Positions 8,401-18,018 are shown, counted from the first letter of the stretch. The stretch: 46,340 nucleotides of DNA from an uncultured Francisellaceae bacterium (GCA_905612315.1 CAJQSL010000026.1:1-46340); one strand, 5' to 3'. The notes: a model not told the origin generated them from the letters alone. Made by a program: numbers and translations.

Positions 8401-8964
8401 TTTATCATCTTTAAAATTTTGTACTACTAAAAATAAATCATCTTGGCCTTCTTTTTCTTTTGTATTAAAGATATCTTGCCAGTTATCTAGCATGCTTTTT
8501 ATTTTTTTAGAGTCTTCCAATAATATAGCCTGATTTAACAAAGTATCCTTGCCACCTATTAGGGCTATAAGACCATTGCAATTTTTAGGATTTAATTTAG
8601 CAAAATCAATAGTTGGAATGCCATCAACTCTCACACCATTAATATAAGCATCAGAAATAATTTCTATTAAATTTTTATAACCAGATAAATTTTCACATAA
8701 TATGGTTATTTTTTCTGGAATCTTTTTATTTATATTAGGATTAAGAACCCAAAGCTCAGCTCCTATTATAAGCTTTATGCCTTTGGCTCTGGCTTTTTGA
8801 TAAGCCTTCACGGTGCAATAAATATTCATAACATCGGTTATGGCAACACAAGACATTTTATCTTCAACTACCTTTTCAAACAAAGGCGCTAAAGACACAG
8901 TGCTATCAATTATGGAATATTCTGTGTGCAGTTGTAGATGCACAAAATCTTTAATTTCACTCAT
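5455..8964 (-). CDS. dnaE: DNA polymerase III alpha subunit
   Basis: This is the catalytic subunit of the replicative DNA polymerase, about 1169 residues, normal for proteobacterial DnaE. Seen: the N-terminal PHP domain (FVHLQLHTEYSI), the palm/active-site segments GPGRGSGAGS and PDFDVDF carrying the catalytic aspartates, the FNKSHSAAYA segment, and a C-terminal OB-fold part (IGSIRRMRSKKGNWF). ATG 8964 is preferred over the adjacent TTG 8967. The zinc-finger gene ends just 5 nt upstream and radA starts 12 nt downstream, so the three form a tight set. Confidence 0.98.
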   Translation of the reverse strand: MSEIKDFVHLQLHTEYSIIDSTVSLAPLFEKVVEDKMSCVAITDVMNIYCTVKAYQKARAKGIKLIIGAELWVLNPNINKKIPEKITILCENLSGYKNLIEIISDAYINGVRVDGIPTIDFAKLNPKNCNGLIALIGGKDTLLNQAILLEDSKKIKSMLDNWQDIFNTKEKEGQDDLFLVVQNFKDDKNDSDQILYNSVKLAIDHNLPIVATCAVRFIDKKDFDAHEIRVCVSEGTTLDDPKRNNSYLKDQCLKSAQEIKDDFKDIPAAIDNTCKIAMRCNVELDLWKPSLPNFPVPEGMSEADYLIDISNKGLDARLAKIKDADENIYKDRLKQELDVIIQMGFPGYFLIVADFIAWSKDNDIPVGPGRGSGAGSIVAYSLNITDIDPIPYDLLFERFLNPERVSMPDFDVDFCMDGRDRVIEYVSKKYGSHRVSQIITFGSMAAKAVVRDVGRVLGHPYGMIDRIAKLIPMDLGMTLTQALEDSLELKQRYEQESDIKNLIDYSLQLEGTIRNAGKHAGGVIIASTKLTDFTPIYCEEGGTLSSQFDKDDAEAVGLVKFDFLGLRNLTIIKMAVDNINKGLLPDTKKFNIDNIPLDDAKSFKLLKACKTTAVFQLESRGMKDLIKRLQPDCFEEIIALVALFRPGPLQSGMVDDFIDRKHGRAKVEYPHPMAAELLKPTYGIILYQEQVMLLAQVLANYSLGGADLLRRAMGKKKPEEMAKQRSVFVEGAAKNNIDDKTANYIFDLIDKFSGYGFNKSHSAAYAMVAYQTAYLKAHYPEYFMAAVLSSDMDNTDKMVAFVQDAKDLGISILPPNVHTSDYRFKVVNNSNNKLEVLFGLGAIKGVGESALECLFEARKKINKFKSLADFCKNLDTRKVNKRVLEAFVKSGALDCLGESRAQIFENIADALKFSEQSSTNVKTKQNDLFSSSTGSIQEPDITKANKQVVNWGLKDKLTYEKEVLGLCLSGHFMDVYNKEVKKLRLAPLSAVSKDISSRKPINIKFCGVIGSIRRMRSKKGNWFNILVLDDAKSQTEIMLFDDAMPIEPLKADSVVVIDAQLSWDAHRKRNRVRVQLIQVIEEYRKYNMKNLWLHLKDESAGEYLPKIKELVNKAEPGDVRLGFTYDYDGIRAKLVPDLDNKDAKGIQVKDELLSDLKVLLGEGSVDVLY

Positions 8965-8969
8965 CAAAT

Positions 8970-9185
8970 TTAATCTTTATAAACATAAACTGCACCACAA
9001 TATGGGCAGGTGCTTTTTTTATCAAGCTTTACTGGCATATACACTCTTGGGTGCATGCTCCACAGTTCTCCATCTTGCGGAGGGCAGCCTATTTGCCCAT
9101 GATGATCCACATCTTTTGGACCAACTATCACATCTTCTTGATTTGGTTTTTTAGCATTTTTGCTAGCTTTTTTAACTGCGCTCAT
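8970..9185 (-). CDS. Small zf-CHCC zinc-finger protein
   Basis: This 71-residue protein has the pattern C..H..C-x2-C seen in zf-CHCC (NDUFS6-like) proteins: IGCPP, SMHPRVYMPV and STCPYCGAVY. In bacteria such small proteins are common next to core genes, but their role is poorly known; zinc binding is expected. The N-terminus is Lys-rich. It is the first gene ahead of dnaE and radA, with a GAGGGGAAT stretch upstream of ATG 9185 acting as the ribosome binding site. Confidence 0.8.
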   Translation of the reverse strand: MSAVKKASKNAKKPNQEDVIVGPKDVDHHGQIGCPPQDGELWSMHPRVYMPVKLDKKSTCPYCGAVYVYKD

Positions 9186-9294
9186 AGGTTATTCCCCTCA
9201 GATAATAATCTTAAAATCTTAAATATTAATCTTAATATTATCTAAGTCTTTTGGGGCAAACGCAAGAATTAAGAACTTTTGCAAAAACCCATGA

Positions 9295-9358
9295 ATGTTC
9301 CAATAATTGAAACAAAAATCAAATTATGTTCCAAATTCTGGAACATTTGTGCTATAAT
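9295..9358 (+). promoter_or_regulatory. Double palindromic operator and promoter of the fic gene
   Basis: A perfect palindrome ATGTTCCA-AATTC-TGGAACAT lies at 9326-9346. A second, imperfect one (ATGTTCCA-ATAAT-TGAAACAA) starts at 9295, exactly 31 bp, or about three helical turns, upstream. TATAAT follows at 9353-9358, so the perfect site covers the -35 region, an arrangement typical of repression. The regulator is not known; the Fic protein itself has a C-terminal region that looks like a winged helix. Confidence 0.65.
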
Positions 9359-9381
9359 GTTACAATAAATGGAGAAAAGTT

Positions 9382-10467
9382 ATGTGGATTTGGCAAAGAG
9401 AAGATTTCCCTAACTTTAAGTGGGACAACAAGGAGCTTAAAGACATAAGTAATGAGAACTATTATTTATATGGCCAATTAAATGGCATTCCCAACCTTCT
9501 AACACAAAAAGAAATTGATGAACTACAGGCAACCTTTATAACAGACGATATTCTGACTTCATTTGAAATTGAAGGAGAAACCTTACAAAGAGAATCAGTA
9601 AGAGATTCAGTCTTAAAACGCTTTGACCTTACACAAAGGCATAAAACTGACAAATACAAAACAATATCTAACCTTTACGCTGATCTGGCTGAGAACATTG
9701 ATATATCTTTATCTATTGAACAAATAAACAAATGGCATGAAAAGCTGTTTTTTGAAAGAAACTATCAATCTATAAAAATTGGCCAACTTCGGGGAAGCTC
9801 ACCAATGCAGATCGTATCAGGTAGAATTGGGAATGAGACTATACACTATGAAGCCCCTCCAAGAGATAAACTTGAAAAACATTATCAAGATTTAATAGAC
9901 TTTATAAATAAATCAAGCTCAGATGGGGCTTGGCTCAAATCAGCATTAACTCACCTTTGGTTCGAAATAATCCACCCCTATGAAGACGGCAATGGAAGAA
10001 TTGGCAGGTTATTAGCAGACAGAGTTATTACTCAAGAAGTAAAATCAAATAATAAATTATTTAGTATGAGCCAAGTGCTATTAGATAAGAAAGAAGACTA
10101 CTACATGCAACTAGAACATGCATCAAAAGGCACTCTCGATATCACAGCTTGGCTAAAGTGGTATTTACTAGCAATTAACTCATCCCTAAAACAATCTTTC
10201 AAAACTATAAATACCATTGTTAGTAAAAGTAAGTTTTGGCGCATCCATGCGAAAAGCCAACTTAATAAAAATCAAATTAAAGTTCTAAACAAGATGTGGG
10301 AAAAACCTGAGTTACTAGAAACCGGAATAAATTATAAAAAATATATTTCTATTACTGGGACATCAAGAACAACTGCACATCGAGAAATACAGAGCTTAGT
10401 TGAGAATAAGATATTTAAAGTTATAGCTGATAGTAGTGAAAAAAAGGTTAGGTATACCATTGTCTAA
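9382..10467 (+). CDS. Fic family protein (AMPylase-type) with N-terminal inhibitory motif
   Basis: Fic enzymes transfer AMP or related groups to hydroxyl side chains. The active-site motif HPYEDGNGRIGR is at residues 198-209. The inhibitory motif [S/T]xxxE[G/N] appears as SFEIEG at residues 60-65, ahead of the Fic core, so this is a class II, self-inhibited enzyme. The N-terminus resembles DUF4172 (MWIWQREDFPNFKW). The last 90 residues look like a winged helix-turn-helix (GTSRTTAHREIQSLV). ATG 9382 follows GGAG (9371-9374). It stands alone on the plus strand behind a palindromic operator. Targets may be bacterial or host; the sequence does not say. Confidence 0.9.
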   Translation: MWIWQREDFPNFKWDNKELKDISNENYYLYGQLNGIPNLLTQKEIDELQATFITDDILTSFEIEGETLQRESVRDSVLKRFDLTQRHKTDKYKTISNLYADLAENIDISLSIEQINKWHEKLFFERNYQSIKIGQLRGSSPMQIVSGRIGNETIHYEAPPRDKLEKHYQDLIDFINKSSSDGAWLKSALTHLWFEIIHPYEDGNGRIGRLLADRVITQEVKSNNKLFSMSQVLLDKKEDYYMQLEHASKGTLDITAWLKWYLLAINSSLKQSFKTINTIVSKSKFWRIHAKSQLNKNQIKVLNKMWEKPELLETGINYKKYISITGTSRTTAHREIQSLVENKIFKVIADSSEKKVRYTIV

Positions 10468-10536
10468 ATAAAGCGCACCTGCAAACATTATGTTATTATT
10501 TCCCAAATATCTATAAACAATTCTAACAGGAAAAAC

Positions 10537-11148
10537 ATGTTTACAGGCCTTATAACCCACATCGCTACAACTCAAAATTTATCTAAAACTCCTGAATCAG
10601 CTAAATTAGTTATTAGCGCACCGAATAAAGATAATAAATTATCTGATATTAAATTAGGCGAAAGCATTGCTCTTAATGGCGTGTGTTTAACAGTTACAAA
10701 TATCAATCAAGAAGATAATAATATGATCCTAGATTTTGATATATCCCCTGAGACATGTGATAAAACTAATCTTGGGAATTTAAAAACAAATGATATTTTA
10801 AATTTTGAGCGCGCCCTAACATTAAATGATAGATTAGGCGGGCATATAGTAACTGGCCACGTTGATGGCTTAGGTAAAATTTTAGATATCACAAATCATC
10901 AAGATTATTTAAATATTGATATCCAAATAGATAAAGAATTTATGTGCTTTGTAGCGCAAAAAGGCTCCATTTGTATCGATGGTATAAGCCTTACTGTTAA
11001 TAATGTTGATGATGAAAATAATAGCTTTTCGGTGATGATTATTCCGCATACCCAAGAGAACACAAATATTAAAAATTATATCAAAGGCCAAGTTGTACAT
11101 ATCGAAGTTGATTTATTAGCTAGATATGTTTTGAGAAAAAATTCTTGA
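10537..11148 (+). CDS. ribE: Riboflavin synthase
   Basis: It converts two molecules of 6,7-dimethyl-8-ribityllumazine to riboflavin and a pyrimidinedione (called ribC in E. coli). The 203 residues show the two lumazine-binding repeats: MFTGLIT..LGESIALNGVCLTV and LGGHIVTGHVDG..GSICIDGISLTV. The usual MFTGLI start is present, with AACAGGAA upstream of ATG 10537. It stands alone rather than in a rib operon, and the 69-nt upstream gap is too short for an FMN riboswitch. Confidence 0.96.
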   Translation: MFTGLITHIATTQNLSKTPESAKLVISAPNKDNKLSDIKLGESIALNGVCLTVTNINQEDNNMILDFDISPETCDKTNLGNLKTNDILNFERALTLNDRLGGHIVTGHVDGLGKILDITNHQDYLNIDIQIDKEFMCFVAQKGSICIDGISLTVNNVDDENNSFSVMIIPHTQENTNIKNYIKGQVVHIEVDLLARYVLRKNS

Positions 11149-11149
11149 T

Positions 11150-11243
11150 AACTTCATCAAAACGGCAAAAAAGCTATCTTGATGAAGTTTATCACACAAC
11201 TGCAACCTCATCAAGATGGATTTTTTTCTGTTTTGATGAACTT
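11150..11243. repeat. Large imperfect inverted repeat between convergent genes
   Basis: Segment 11150-11189 (itself containing AACTTCATCAA..TTGATGAAGTT) and segment 11206-11243 are inverted copies of each other over about 38 bp. Poly-A and poly-T runs lie inside both arms. It sits between the convergent ribE and rdgC ends and probably acts as a two-way terminator. The nested symmetry also resembles a miniature element. Confidence 0.7.
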
Positions 11244-11260
11244 ATGACCACAAAACAACC

Positions 11261-12229
11261 CTACACTACTAAACCACTTTCTTTAACAACCGCATCAACC
11301 TCTATACCCTGCGCACTAAAAATAGATTTCATTCGAGCTAAAAACTCACTTAAAAGTAAACTCATGACAGAAAAATCCGCATCAAATTTTTCCATATCAG
11401 ATTCAGTGTGAATATCATTTACCTGATCTTGGACAAACTCTAAATACTTTAAGCCTTTAAAAATATATTCTTTTGTAATGCTAAAAGTAATTTTCTCCTC
11501 CCAAGTCAAAGTTAAAGATGAGACAAAAGTATCATGTTCAATAAACTGTTTAATTTCTGATCTAAATAAATCCTGATTTTGGCATTTTATAACCCCGGCT
11601 TTATCATCAATAGATTGCAACACGCACTGTTGCCCTATTACTAAATCTTTAGGGTAATTATTAGTCTTAAGCCATTTGGTTAAAATAACTTCAACAGGAG
11701 ATGCAAGCTCGGACATATCCGTACCAGCAAGGCCAGGCAGTGCAACTTTTAAAGATCCTAAAGCTTTTCTTAACATAATTGTTAGTAATTCTGCTTTTTT
11801 AGCACTTGAGGTATTTATAATTAAACAATTTGATTTAATATCAATATATGCATGTAACCGCCAAGATTTAACTAAAGCTCTAGATAACAAATCATCATAA
11901 ATATCTGATTTTAATATATGCCGCTCCCGCTTGGAGACGCGTCGACCTTCAGCCTCTTCAATCATCTCAACTTTTTGGGCGACTTCATCATTCACCAAAG
12001 AACTTGGAACTTGTTTTTCCTCACCGCGCAAACAAACCATCACATAACCATTTACATGATAAGAAAGCATTTCAGACTTTCGCCCTAACGGTGAAACCCA
12101 CCCAACACTTGATTGACTCGCCGCGGCGCACTTTTGAAACTTATTATGCTCGAGCATCCCATTTAGGTTATCTTCAGTTACATTCCAAGGTTCTAGTAAC
12201 TCAAATACATATAAATTTTTAAACCACAT
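11261..12229 (-). CDS. rdgC: Recombination-associated protein RdgC
   Basis: RdgC is a ring-shaped DNA-binding protein that restrains RecA, confined mainly to beta- and gammaproteobacteria. The 322 residues are close to the E. coli length, and the start MWFKNLYVFEL matches the family's MWFKNL opening. The internal WVSPLGR and the HAYIDI/INTSSAKKAE segments also fit. GGAG lies upstream of ATG 12229. It is followed upstream by recJ on the same strand, so two recombination functions sit together. Confidence 0.92.
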   Translation of the reverse strand: MWFKNLYVFELLEPWNVTEDNLNGMLEHNKFQKCAAASQSSVGWVSPLGRKSEMLSYHVNGYVMVCLRGEEKQVPSSLVNDEVAQKVEMIEEAEGRRVSKRERHILKSDIYDDLLSRALVKSWRLHAYIDIKSNCLIINTSSAKKAELLTIMLRKALGSLKVALPGLAGTDMSELASPVEVILTKWLKTNNYPKDLVIGQQCVLQSIDDKAGVIKCQNQDLFRSEIKQFIEHDTFVSSLTLTWEEKITFSITKEYIFKGLKYLEFVQDQVNDIHTESDMEKFDADFSVMSLLLSEFLARMKSIFSAQGIEVDAVVKESGLVV

Positions 12230-12292
12230 CTTTTTATTCTCCTAATATTTGTGTGCCTAGATCATATCAAAGTTAAGATGCTTTTCGTAGCG

Positions 12293-14134
12293 TTACTTTA
12301 AATTAGATAAACTCAATAATATAATCTGCACCGACCTCCTCCCTTGATAAACCTGCTGTGAAATTTGATAAACAGCTCGAACTTTATCCCGACAATTAAA
12401 ATTTTCTAAAGCATCATCCACTGATCTCATCTGAAACCAAACCGCCTTAAACTTATGCACAATTTCTGTGGATATCTCTTTTTTTGCAAGAATAAAAAAG
12501 CCGTGAGTTTTATCTTCACCAATGTATTTAAAGTGCTCTATTTCGAACTCCCCTTCAAAAACTGGCGCTTCAAACCCGCGCCCAAAAGGAGCCAAATTAT
12601 TTAAAGCATTTATGGTAGAGAAATTAATCTGCCCTGCTTGCAAAGCTCCGTCAGTAAAAACTTCTGGCTTTAAGGTGTCAAGGCTCACCATGGATTTTAT
12701 TACTTGCTCAAATAAATTTTTAAAATCATCTAATCTTTCAGTTGGGATTTTTAAACCCGCAGCGCCAGTATGCCCACCAAAAGATAATAAAACATCTTTA
12801 TTTAAAGCATGCACCCCTTCTAGTGCATCGCGAATATGCACAGATGATATGGTCCGCGCCGAACCTGAAATTCGACTATCATCCATTACAGATAAAACAA
12901 CACATGGCCTACCAAATTTCTCAACCAATCTTGATGCAACTATACCTTGCACCCCCATATGAAAAGATTTATCAAAAATAACCAAACTATGCCTACCAGC
13001 TGCAACCTGATCTTTAGCTTGCTGATGCGCAATCAAAAGCATTTCTTTTTCACATAATTTGCGCTCTTTATTATTTTTATCCAAAATCTCCAAAGCCTTA
13101 AAAGCTTTAGTTGAATCACTTGCTAATAAATAATCTAAGGCCGCAAAAGGTTCTGTCATTCTTGATCTTGCATTTATTCTTGGGCCAATCTGAAAGCCTA
13201 AATCATCAACTTCAAAAATATTATTTGAATAATCATCCCCTATACGCTTTAAAAGTTTTTGCATAGCCTGCCATGCCGGGCGCTTAAGCTGATTCATAAT
13301 CATTAAACCTGCTCTTACAACCGCCCTATTCACCGGACACGCCAAAGATACCGCATCTGCCACTGTCCCTAAAGATACAAAATCTAATAACCCACTTAAC
13401 TTAGGTGCATCTTTTGCTAATAAATTAGCTTCTATCAAGCCTGACCTTAACGCACACATAACCAACCAACTTACCATACAACCTGCAATGACTTTAGTTG
13501 GATACTCACAATCAGCTTGAGTTGGATTAACCGTACAATAAGCGCTCTTCGGCACACCACTAAGTGGAATAGCATGATGGTCCGTCACTATTACATCAAT
13601 ATTGTTTTCTTTAAGCCTTAATATACTAGCTTCATCTGATGAGCCGCAATCTGCGGTAATAATTACATCGGGTAAATTATTAATCTCTTTATTATCATCT
13701 TTATTATCATCTTTATTAGATAAAATCTTATTAACTAAGCCACAGCTTATGCCATAACCATCTTTTAACCTATGGCCAATAAAATGCATTATATTTTCAG
13801 CTGGAACTTTAAAATAATCTTTAAGCGCCAAATAAATAATCGCATGTGATGTTATGCCATCTACATCATAATCAGTTAAAATCCCGATTTTTTGCTTATT
13901 TTGAATCGCTATTTTTAACCTATCTATAGCTTTATCCATATCTTTTAGTAAATTAGGTGAAGGTAAGTTTGATACATGCGGTTTAATTACAGCTTTAAAA
14001 TCTATCTTTTTATTTAAAGTATGTGTACTTACTCTATTAGCAATAATATTTGCTAATAAATCATCTAAACCCTCAGATTTAGCTTTTTTATAAATATCAT
14101 CACAACGTACTCGAGGCTTTATAACTTTTTGCAT
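12293..14134 (-). CDS. recJ: Single-stranded-DNA-specific exonuclease RecJ
   Basis: RecJ is a 5'-3' single-strand exonuclease in recombination and mismatch repair. The 613 residues carry the DHH family motifs: TDYDVDGITS (motif I), ITADCGSSD (motif II), VTDHHAIP (motif III, DHH) and the DHHA1 motif FGGHTGAAGL. An insertion rich in Asp/Asn/Lys (DDNKDDNKE) comes from a 12-bp tandem repeat near 13692-13716. wrbA starts upstream on the same strand, with a 20-nt gap. Confidence 0.96.
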   Translation of the reverse strand: MQKVIKPRVRCDDIYKKAKSEGLDDLLANIIANRVSTHTLNKKIDFKAVIKPHVSNLPSPNLLKDMDKAIDRLKIAIQNKQKIGILTDYDVDGITSHAIIYLALKDYFKVPAENIMHFIGHRLKDGYGISCGLVNKILSNKDDNKDDNKEINNLPDVIITADCGSSDEASILRLKENNIDVIVTDHHAIPLSGVPKSAYCTVNPTQADCEYPTKVIAGCMVSWLVMCALRSGLIEANLLAKDAPKLSGLLDFVSLGTVADAVSLACPVNRAVVRAGLMIMNQLKRPAWQAMQKLLKRIGDDYSNNIFEVDDLGFQIGPRINARSRMTEPFAALDYLLASDSTKAFKALEILDKNNKERKLCEKEMLLIAHQQAKDQVAAGRHSLVIFDKSFHMGVQGIVASRLVEKFGRPCVVLSVMDDSRISGSARTISSVHIRDALEGVHALNKDVLLSFGGHTGAAGLKIPTERLDDFKNLFEQVIKSMVSLDTLKPEVFTDGALQAGQINFSTINALNNLAPFGRGFEAPVFEGEFEIEHFKYIGEDKTHGFFILAKKEISTEIVHKFKAVWFQMRSVDDALENFNCRDKVRAVYQISQQVYQGRRSVQIILLSLSNLK

Positions 14135-14154
14135 TTATTTTTGGCCTTGTTTTT

Positions 14155-14782
<628 letters not shown>

Positions 14783-14904
14783 TTAATAATACTATCTTAG
14801 ATATCCTTTTATTTAAAGACATCAAATTTAATTATATTCAAAATCCATCCTATCAACTAAAATATATAAATATCTCAAACATAAATTATCAAATAAAAAA
14901 CTAA

Positions 14905-15720
14905 ATGCTAAACTTTATTAAAAAATATATTCAAACATTTGATAAGCATATCTGTTTTACCAGAACATGTGCTCTGACTTTTAACTCACTTTTAGCAATA
15001 GTGCCTTTGTTTATAATATTATTTGAGATAGTAAAAAGATTACCATGGTTCACAAATGCTTATCTAAGCTGGCAACAGCAATTATTAACGCACCTATCTC
15101 TTGAAAGTGGTAAGCAAATCACAGACATATTAAACACTTTGATTCAAAAGCATCATCACTTACCCATAATCACTTTAATATTTTTACTTATAACATCAGG
15201 CTTGATGATAAGATCAGTAGAAGAGTCTCTAAATGATATCTTTGAAGTAAAAAAATTAAAGCGCCGCAATTTTTTTATCTCACTAGTGATATATATTTTG
15301 GTTATTATTGTTACTCCTTGCTTATTAGGATTACTAATTTATTTAAGCCAAAATATTCATACTGGATCATTTAGTAGTATATTTACTCAACGCCCTATTT
15401 CTCAAGAGATCTTCTCAATAATAATTGAAATGATTTTATTATTTATATTTTATACTGTCCTAACTGCTCGTAAAATCCCAGCTAGTATAAGGTGGATGAC
15501 AAGCTTTTTAGTGGTTTTCTTAATTGCTATCTTAAAAGTATTATTTGGAATTTACTTACACCTTATACCAACGTATAAATTAATCTATGGAGCCTTAGCC
15601 GGAATTCCAATATTTTTCTTATGGCTATATTTGTGCTGGCTATGTTTTGTTGGCGGAGCTGTATTGATGCAAACTATAGCTTTATTAAACTTAGAAAAAA
15701 CTAAAAAGACAGAAGATTAA
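14905..15720 (+). CDS. YihY/BrkB (UPF0761) inner-membrane protein
   Basis: A 271-residue integral membrane protein with about six hydrophobic segments. It resembles the YihY/BrkB family, once mislabelled ribonuclease BN: the start FIKKYIQTFDKHICFTRT, the ALTFNSLLAIVPL segment (the family's AxxFxxLLSLVPL) and the C-terminal GIPIFFLWLYLCWLCFVGGA. Its molecular role is unsettled. It is shorter than many relatives, which carry longer cytoplasmic tails. The next gene starts 2 nt after its stop, so the two are coupled. Confidence 0.85.
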   Translation: MLNFIKKYIQTFDKHICFTRTCALTFNSLLAIVPLFIILFEIVKRLPWFTNAYLSWQQQLLTHLSLESGKQITDILNTLIQKHHHLPIITLIFLLITSGLMIRSVEESLNDIFEVKKLKRRNFFISLVIYILVIIVTPCLLGLLIYLSQNIHTGSFSSIFTQRPISQEIFSIIIEMILLFIFYTVLTARKIPASIRWMTSFLVVFLIAILKVLFGIYLHLIPTYKLIYGALAGIPIFFLWLYLCWLCFVGGAVLMQTIALLNLEKTKKTED

Positions 15721-15722
15721 AA

Positions 15723-16571
15723 ATGTTAATAGATTTAATACTCTACATACTATTAGGAGCCGTAGCTGGATTTACTGCTGGGCTTTTTGGCCTAGGCGGC
15801 GGGGTTGTAATAGTTCCAGGATTATTATGGGTATTTGTACAACTACACTTTCCACCCTCTATCAAAATGCATCTAGCGCAAGGTTGTTCTATGGCAACAA
15901 TGCTTTTTACAGCTTTATCCTCTACTTACCGCCACCATAAGCTTCATAATATTCTTTGGCCGGTATTTAAACAATTAATACTATATATTCTAGCTGGAGT
16001 TATAATTGGTGCCTGCATAGCCTGGTGGTTACATGGTGTAATCTTAAGTATTATCTTTGTCTGCTATTTATTAGTTGTAGCAGTAAAAATGTTACTAGAT
16101 AAAAAAGTTAATCCTCAATTAGATAAGAAAAATATTAATTTAGCAAAAAAAATACTTATACCCTATCACATAGCAGGAGGAATAATAATTGGTGGGCTAT
16201 CAGGCTTGCTAGGTATTGGAGGTGGCACCTTAAGCGTACCTTATTTATCCAGTGCTAAGCTCAATATTAAAAATGCTATTGGCACATCATCGGCTTTCAC
16301 CTTCCCAATAGCTGTAATTGGTACTATTGCATATATCATATTTGGATATTTACACACCGAAAATCCACATATACCATGGTCAACAGGTTTTGTATATTGG
16401 CCTGCGGTAATTACTATTGGGCCTGTTAGTGCCATTTGTGCTCAATTTGGCGCTAAAACCACGCAATATGTTCCAGCTGCTAAGCTTAAAAAATATTTTG
16501 GCTGGTTTGTGTTATTGGTATGCGCAAGTTTAATTTGGCATATAGTTCTAAACTTTGAGCACTTAAACTAA
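15723..16571 (+). CDS. TauE/SafE family permease
   Basis: This family exports sulfite, sulfoacetate or related anions. The 282 residues form about eight membrane spans in two homologous halves, each opening with the family's glycine motif: TAGLFGLGGGVVIVPGLL near residue 20 and GLSGLLGIGGGTLSVPYL near 160. The start ATG 15723 is 2 nt after the YihY-type gene, so it is translated from the same message. The substrate cannot be told from sequence. Confidence 0.9.
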   Translation: MLIDLILYILLGAVAGFTAGLFGLGGGVVIVPGLLWVFVQLHFPPSIKMHLAQGCSMATMLFTALSSTYRHHKLHNILWPVFKQLILYILAGVIIGACIAWWLHGVILSIIFVCYLLVVAVKMLLDKKVNPQLDKKNINLAKKILIPYHIAGGIIIGGLSGLLGIGGGTLSVPYLSSAKLNIKNAIGTSSAFTFPIAVIGTIAYIIFGYLHTENPHIPWSTGFVYWPAVITIGPVSAICAQFGAKTTQYVPAAKLKKYFGWFVLLVCASLIWHIVLNFEHLN

Positions 16572-16639
16572 TATCTTATTTATTACCATTAAGATTAAGA
16601 GTGCATAACTGGTGTACCAACTGCTACAAGAGCTCCATC

Positions 16640-17824
16640 TTAATCAGGCAAACCAGCACCCAATACAGAATCTACTTGTTCAGATGTCAGAGACTCGTCC
16701 TGAATAGAGCCTTGCATCTGTGCAGCTTCTTGAAACACCAACACTGCTTCTGGATTAGCTTCTGGCGCAGGCACATCGTTACTTTCAACGGGCGCTGCAT
16801 TTCCAACTGGCGCATTTGCAACAGGCACTCGCGCATTATTTTTACAATACCGCCTATACAATAAAGCACAAGCACTTAAAATAAATATGCTAGCTGCTAT
16901 TGCTATTCCAATAGGTCCAGTGGCAGCTGTTAATCCTGCTATTACCCCGACTTGCGCATATGTGCTGATAGCAGCATAAGTTGCAAATAATACTGAATTA
17001 AGACCAAAAAATTTCACCATAAACCAAGGGATGTCCGTACTTTTCCTTAGCGCCACCTCTTGTTCATCTTCACTCGCAAAATTTTTAACTGGCTTTAAAA
17101 TGCTATCGACGAAAGACTTAATAATTCTCAGATCTGCAGGCGGATTATCTCCTATATCACAATCATGATTAGAAATTAAAGCCTCCGTTAACTCAATACT
17201 CCAAAATTTTTTATCCTCATCATCTTCAGGTTCCTCTGCCCAAACCTCCCCTGAGTAAAAATTATCAACTTTTTTGCTGGCATCAACTCTAAAAGTCCCC
17301 TTCAAAGATAAAGCATGTCCTCCTCGTGAAATAAAATCAAACCCATCCTCCATAAAAGATGTAATAACGCTATACTTAAACTCACTTAATCTATATTCAA
17401 ATCTCAATTCACCAGAGTCAGAGTCTATCGTCAAAATCAACTGACAATTGCTACTACTAGCATTTATTAGCTCCTCATTGCTTTCTTGATATTTTGTTAA
17501 AAAGTCAGAAATTAACTTTAATACGTTAAAATAATAAAGATTACGCAAGCACTCGAAAATTATAATTGCTTTACTTTTTTCAATTACTATATCTTCAATG
17601 ACTCCGAGAATTGCCTTATATCTATCTCTATCAAAAGCACCATTACAAGAAACCAAATCCTGATCTGGCGATATATTTTCTCCATCCAAACTTATATCAA
17701 ATGTAGAAAACAATCTTGGAAACTGTATATGTTTTTCATCATCTGGAATTTTAAATAAAAACTCCTCTAAATGAGTACCCTCTCGATGACAAAACACTCT
17801 AAGCTCTTCAAGCAAACCACTCAT
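16640..17824 (-). CDS. Orphan protein with C-terminal membrane hairpin
   Basis: The family is unrecognised. ATG 17824 is preferred to TTG 17827 because GGAG lies 7 nt upstream of the ATG. The first 270 residues are soluble and acidic. Two hydrophobic segments follow (about residues 270-330, including GVIAGLTAATGPIGIAIAA), then a basic RRYCKNN and a Pro/Ala-rich acidic tail of about 60 residues. The layout, a large soluble domain with a late membrane hairpin and a disordered tail, is seen in secreted effectors that insert into host membranes, but no PmrA-like box precedes it, so this is speculation. It stands alone and converges with the TauE-type gene. Confidence 0.6.
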   Translation of the reverse strand: MSGLLEELRVFCHREGTHLEEFLFKIPDDEKHIQFPRLFSTFDISLDGENISPDQDLVSCNGAFDRDRYKAILGVIEDIVIEKSKAIIIFECLRNLYYFNVLKLISDFLTKYQESNEELINASSSNCQLILTIDSDSGELRFEYRLSEFKYSVITSFMEDGFDFISRGGHALSLKGTFRVDASKKVDNFYSGEVWAEEPEDDEDKKFWSIELTEALISNHDCDIGDNPPADLRIIKSFVDSILKPVKNFASEDEQEVALRKSTDIPWFMVKFFGLNSVLFATYAAISTYAQVGVIAGLTAATGPIGIAIAASIFILSACALLYRRYCKNNARVPVANAPVGNAAPVESNDVPAPEANPEAVLVFQEAAQMQGSIQDESLTSEQVDSVLGAGLPD

Positions 17825-18018
17825 CAATTTTCTCCAAAAAATACAGAAAAATTATAATTCTTATAATTATATAATAATATTTTTTGAGATAGAAATAAAA
17901 TGCAAAATAAAGTTTATAATAAAATAACGCTATAGTTAGTTAAATTGTTGTTTTTACAGCTGTCAATGAGTAGGAAAAAAGCTATCTTAGATAAAGAACT
18001 TATCTCTGAATAATTAAA

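Noticed and set aside
9205..9241. CTTAAA/CTTAATATT run considered as a PmrA box
   Set aside because: The repeats are 8 and 13 nt apart instead of 11 and point away from a fitting -10.
10468..10536. FMN riboswitch before ribE
   Set aside because: The gap is only 69 nt and lacks the conserved RFN sequence blocks.
11145..11411. Plus-strand open frame in the ribE-rdgC gap
   Set aside because: It lies in the inverted repeat and is antisense to rdgC.
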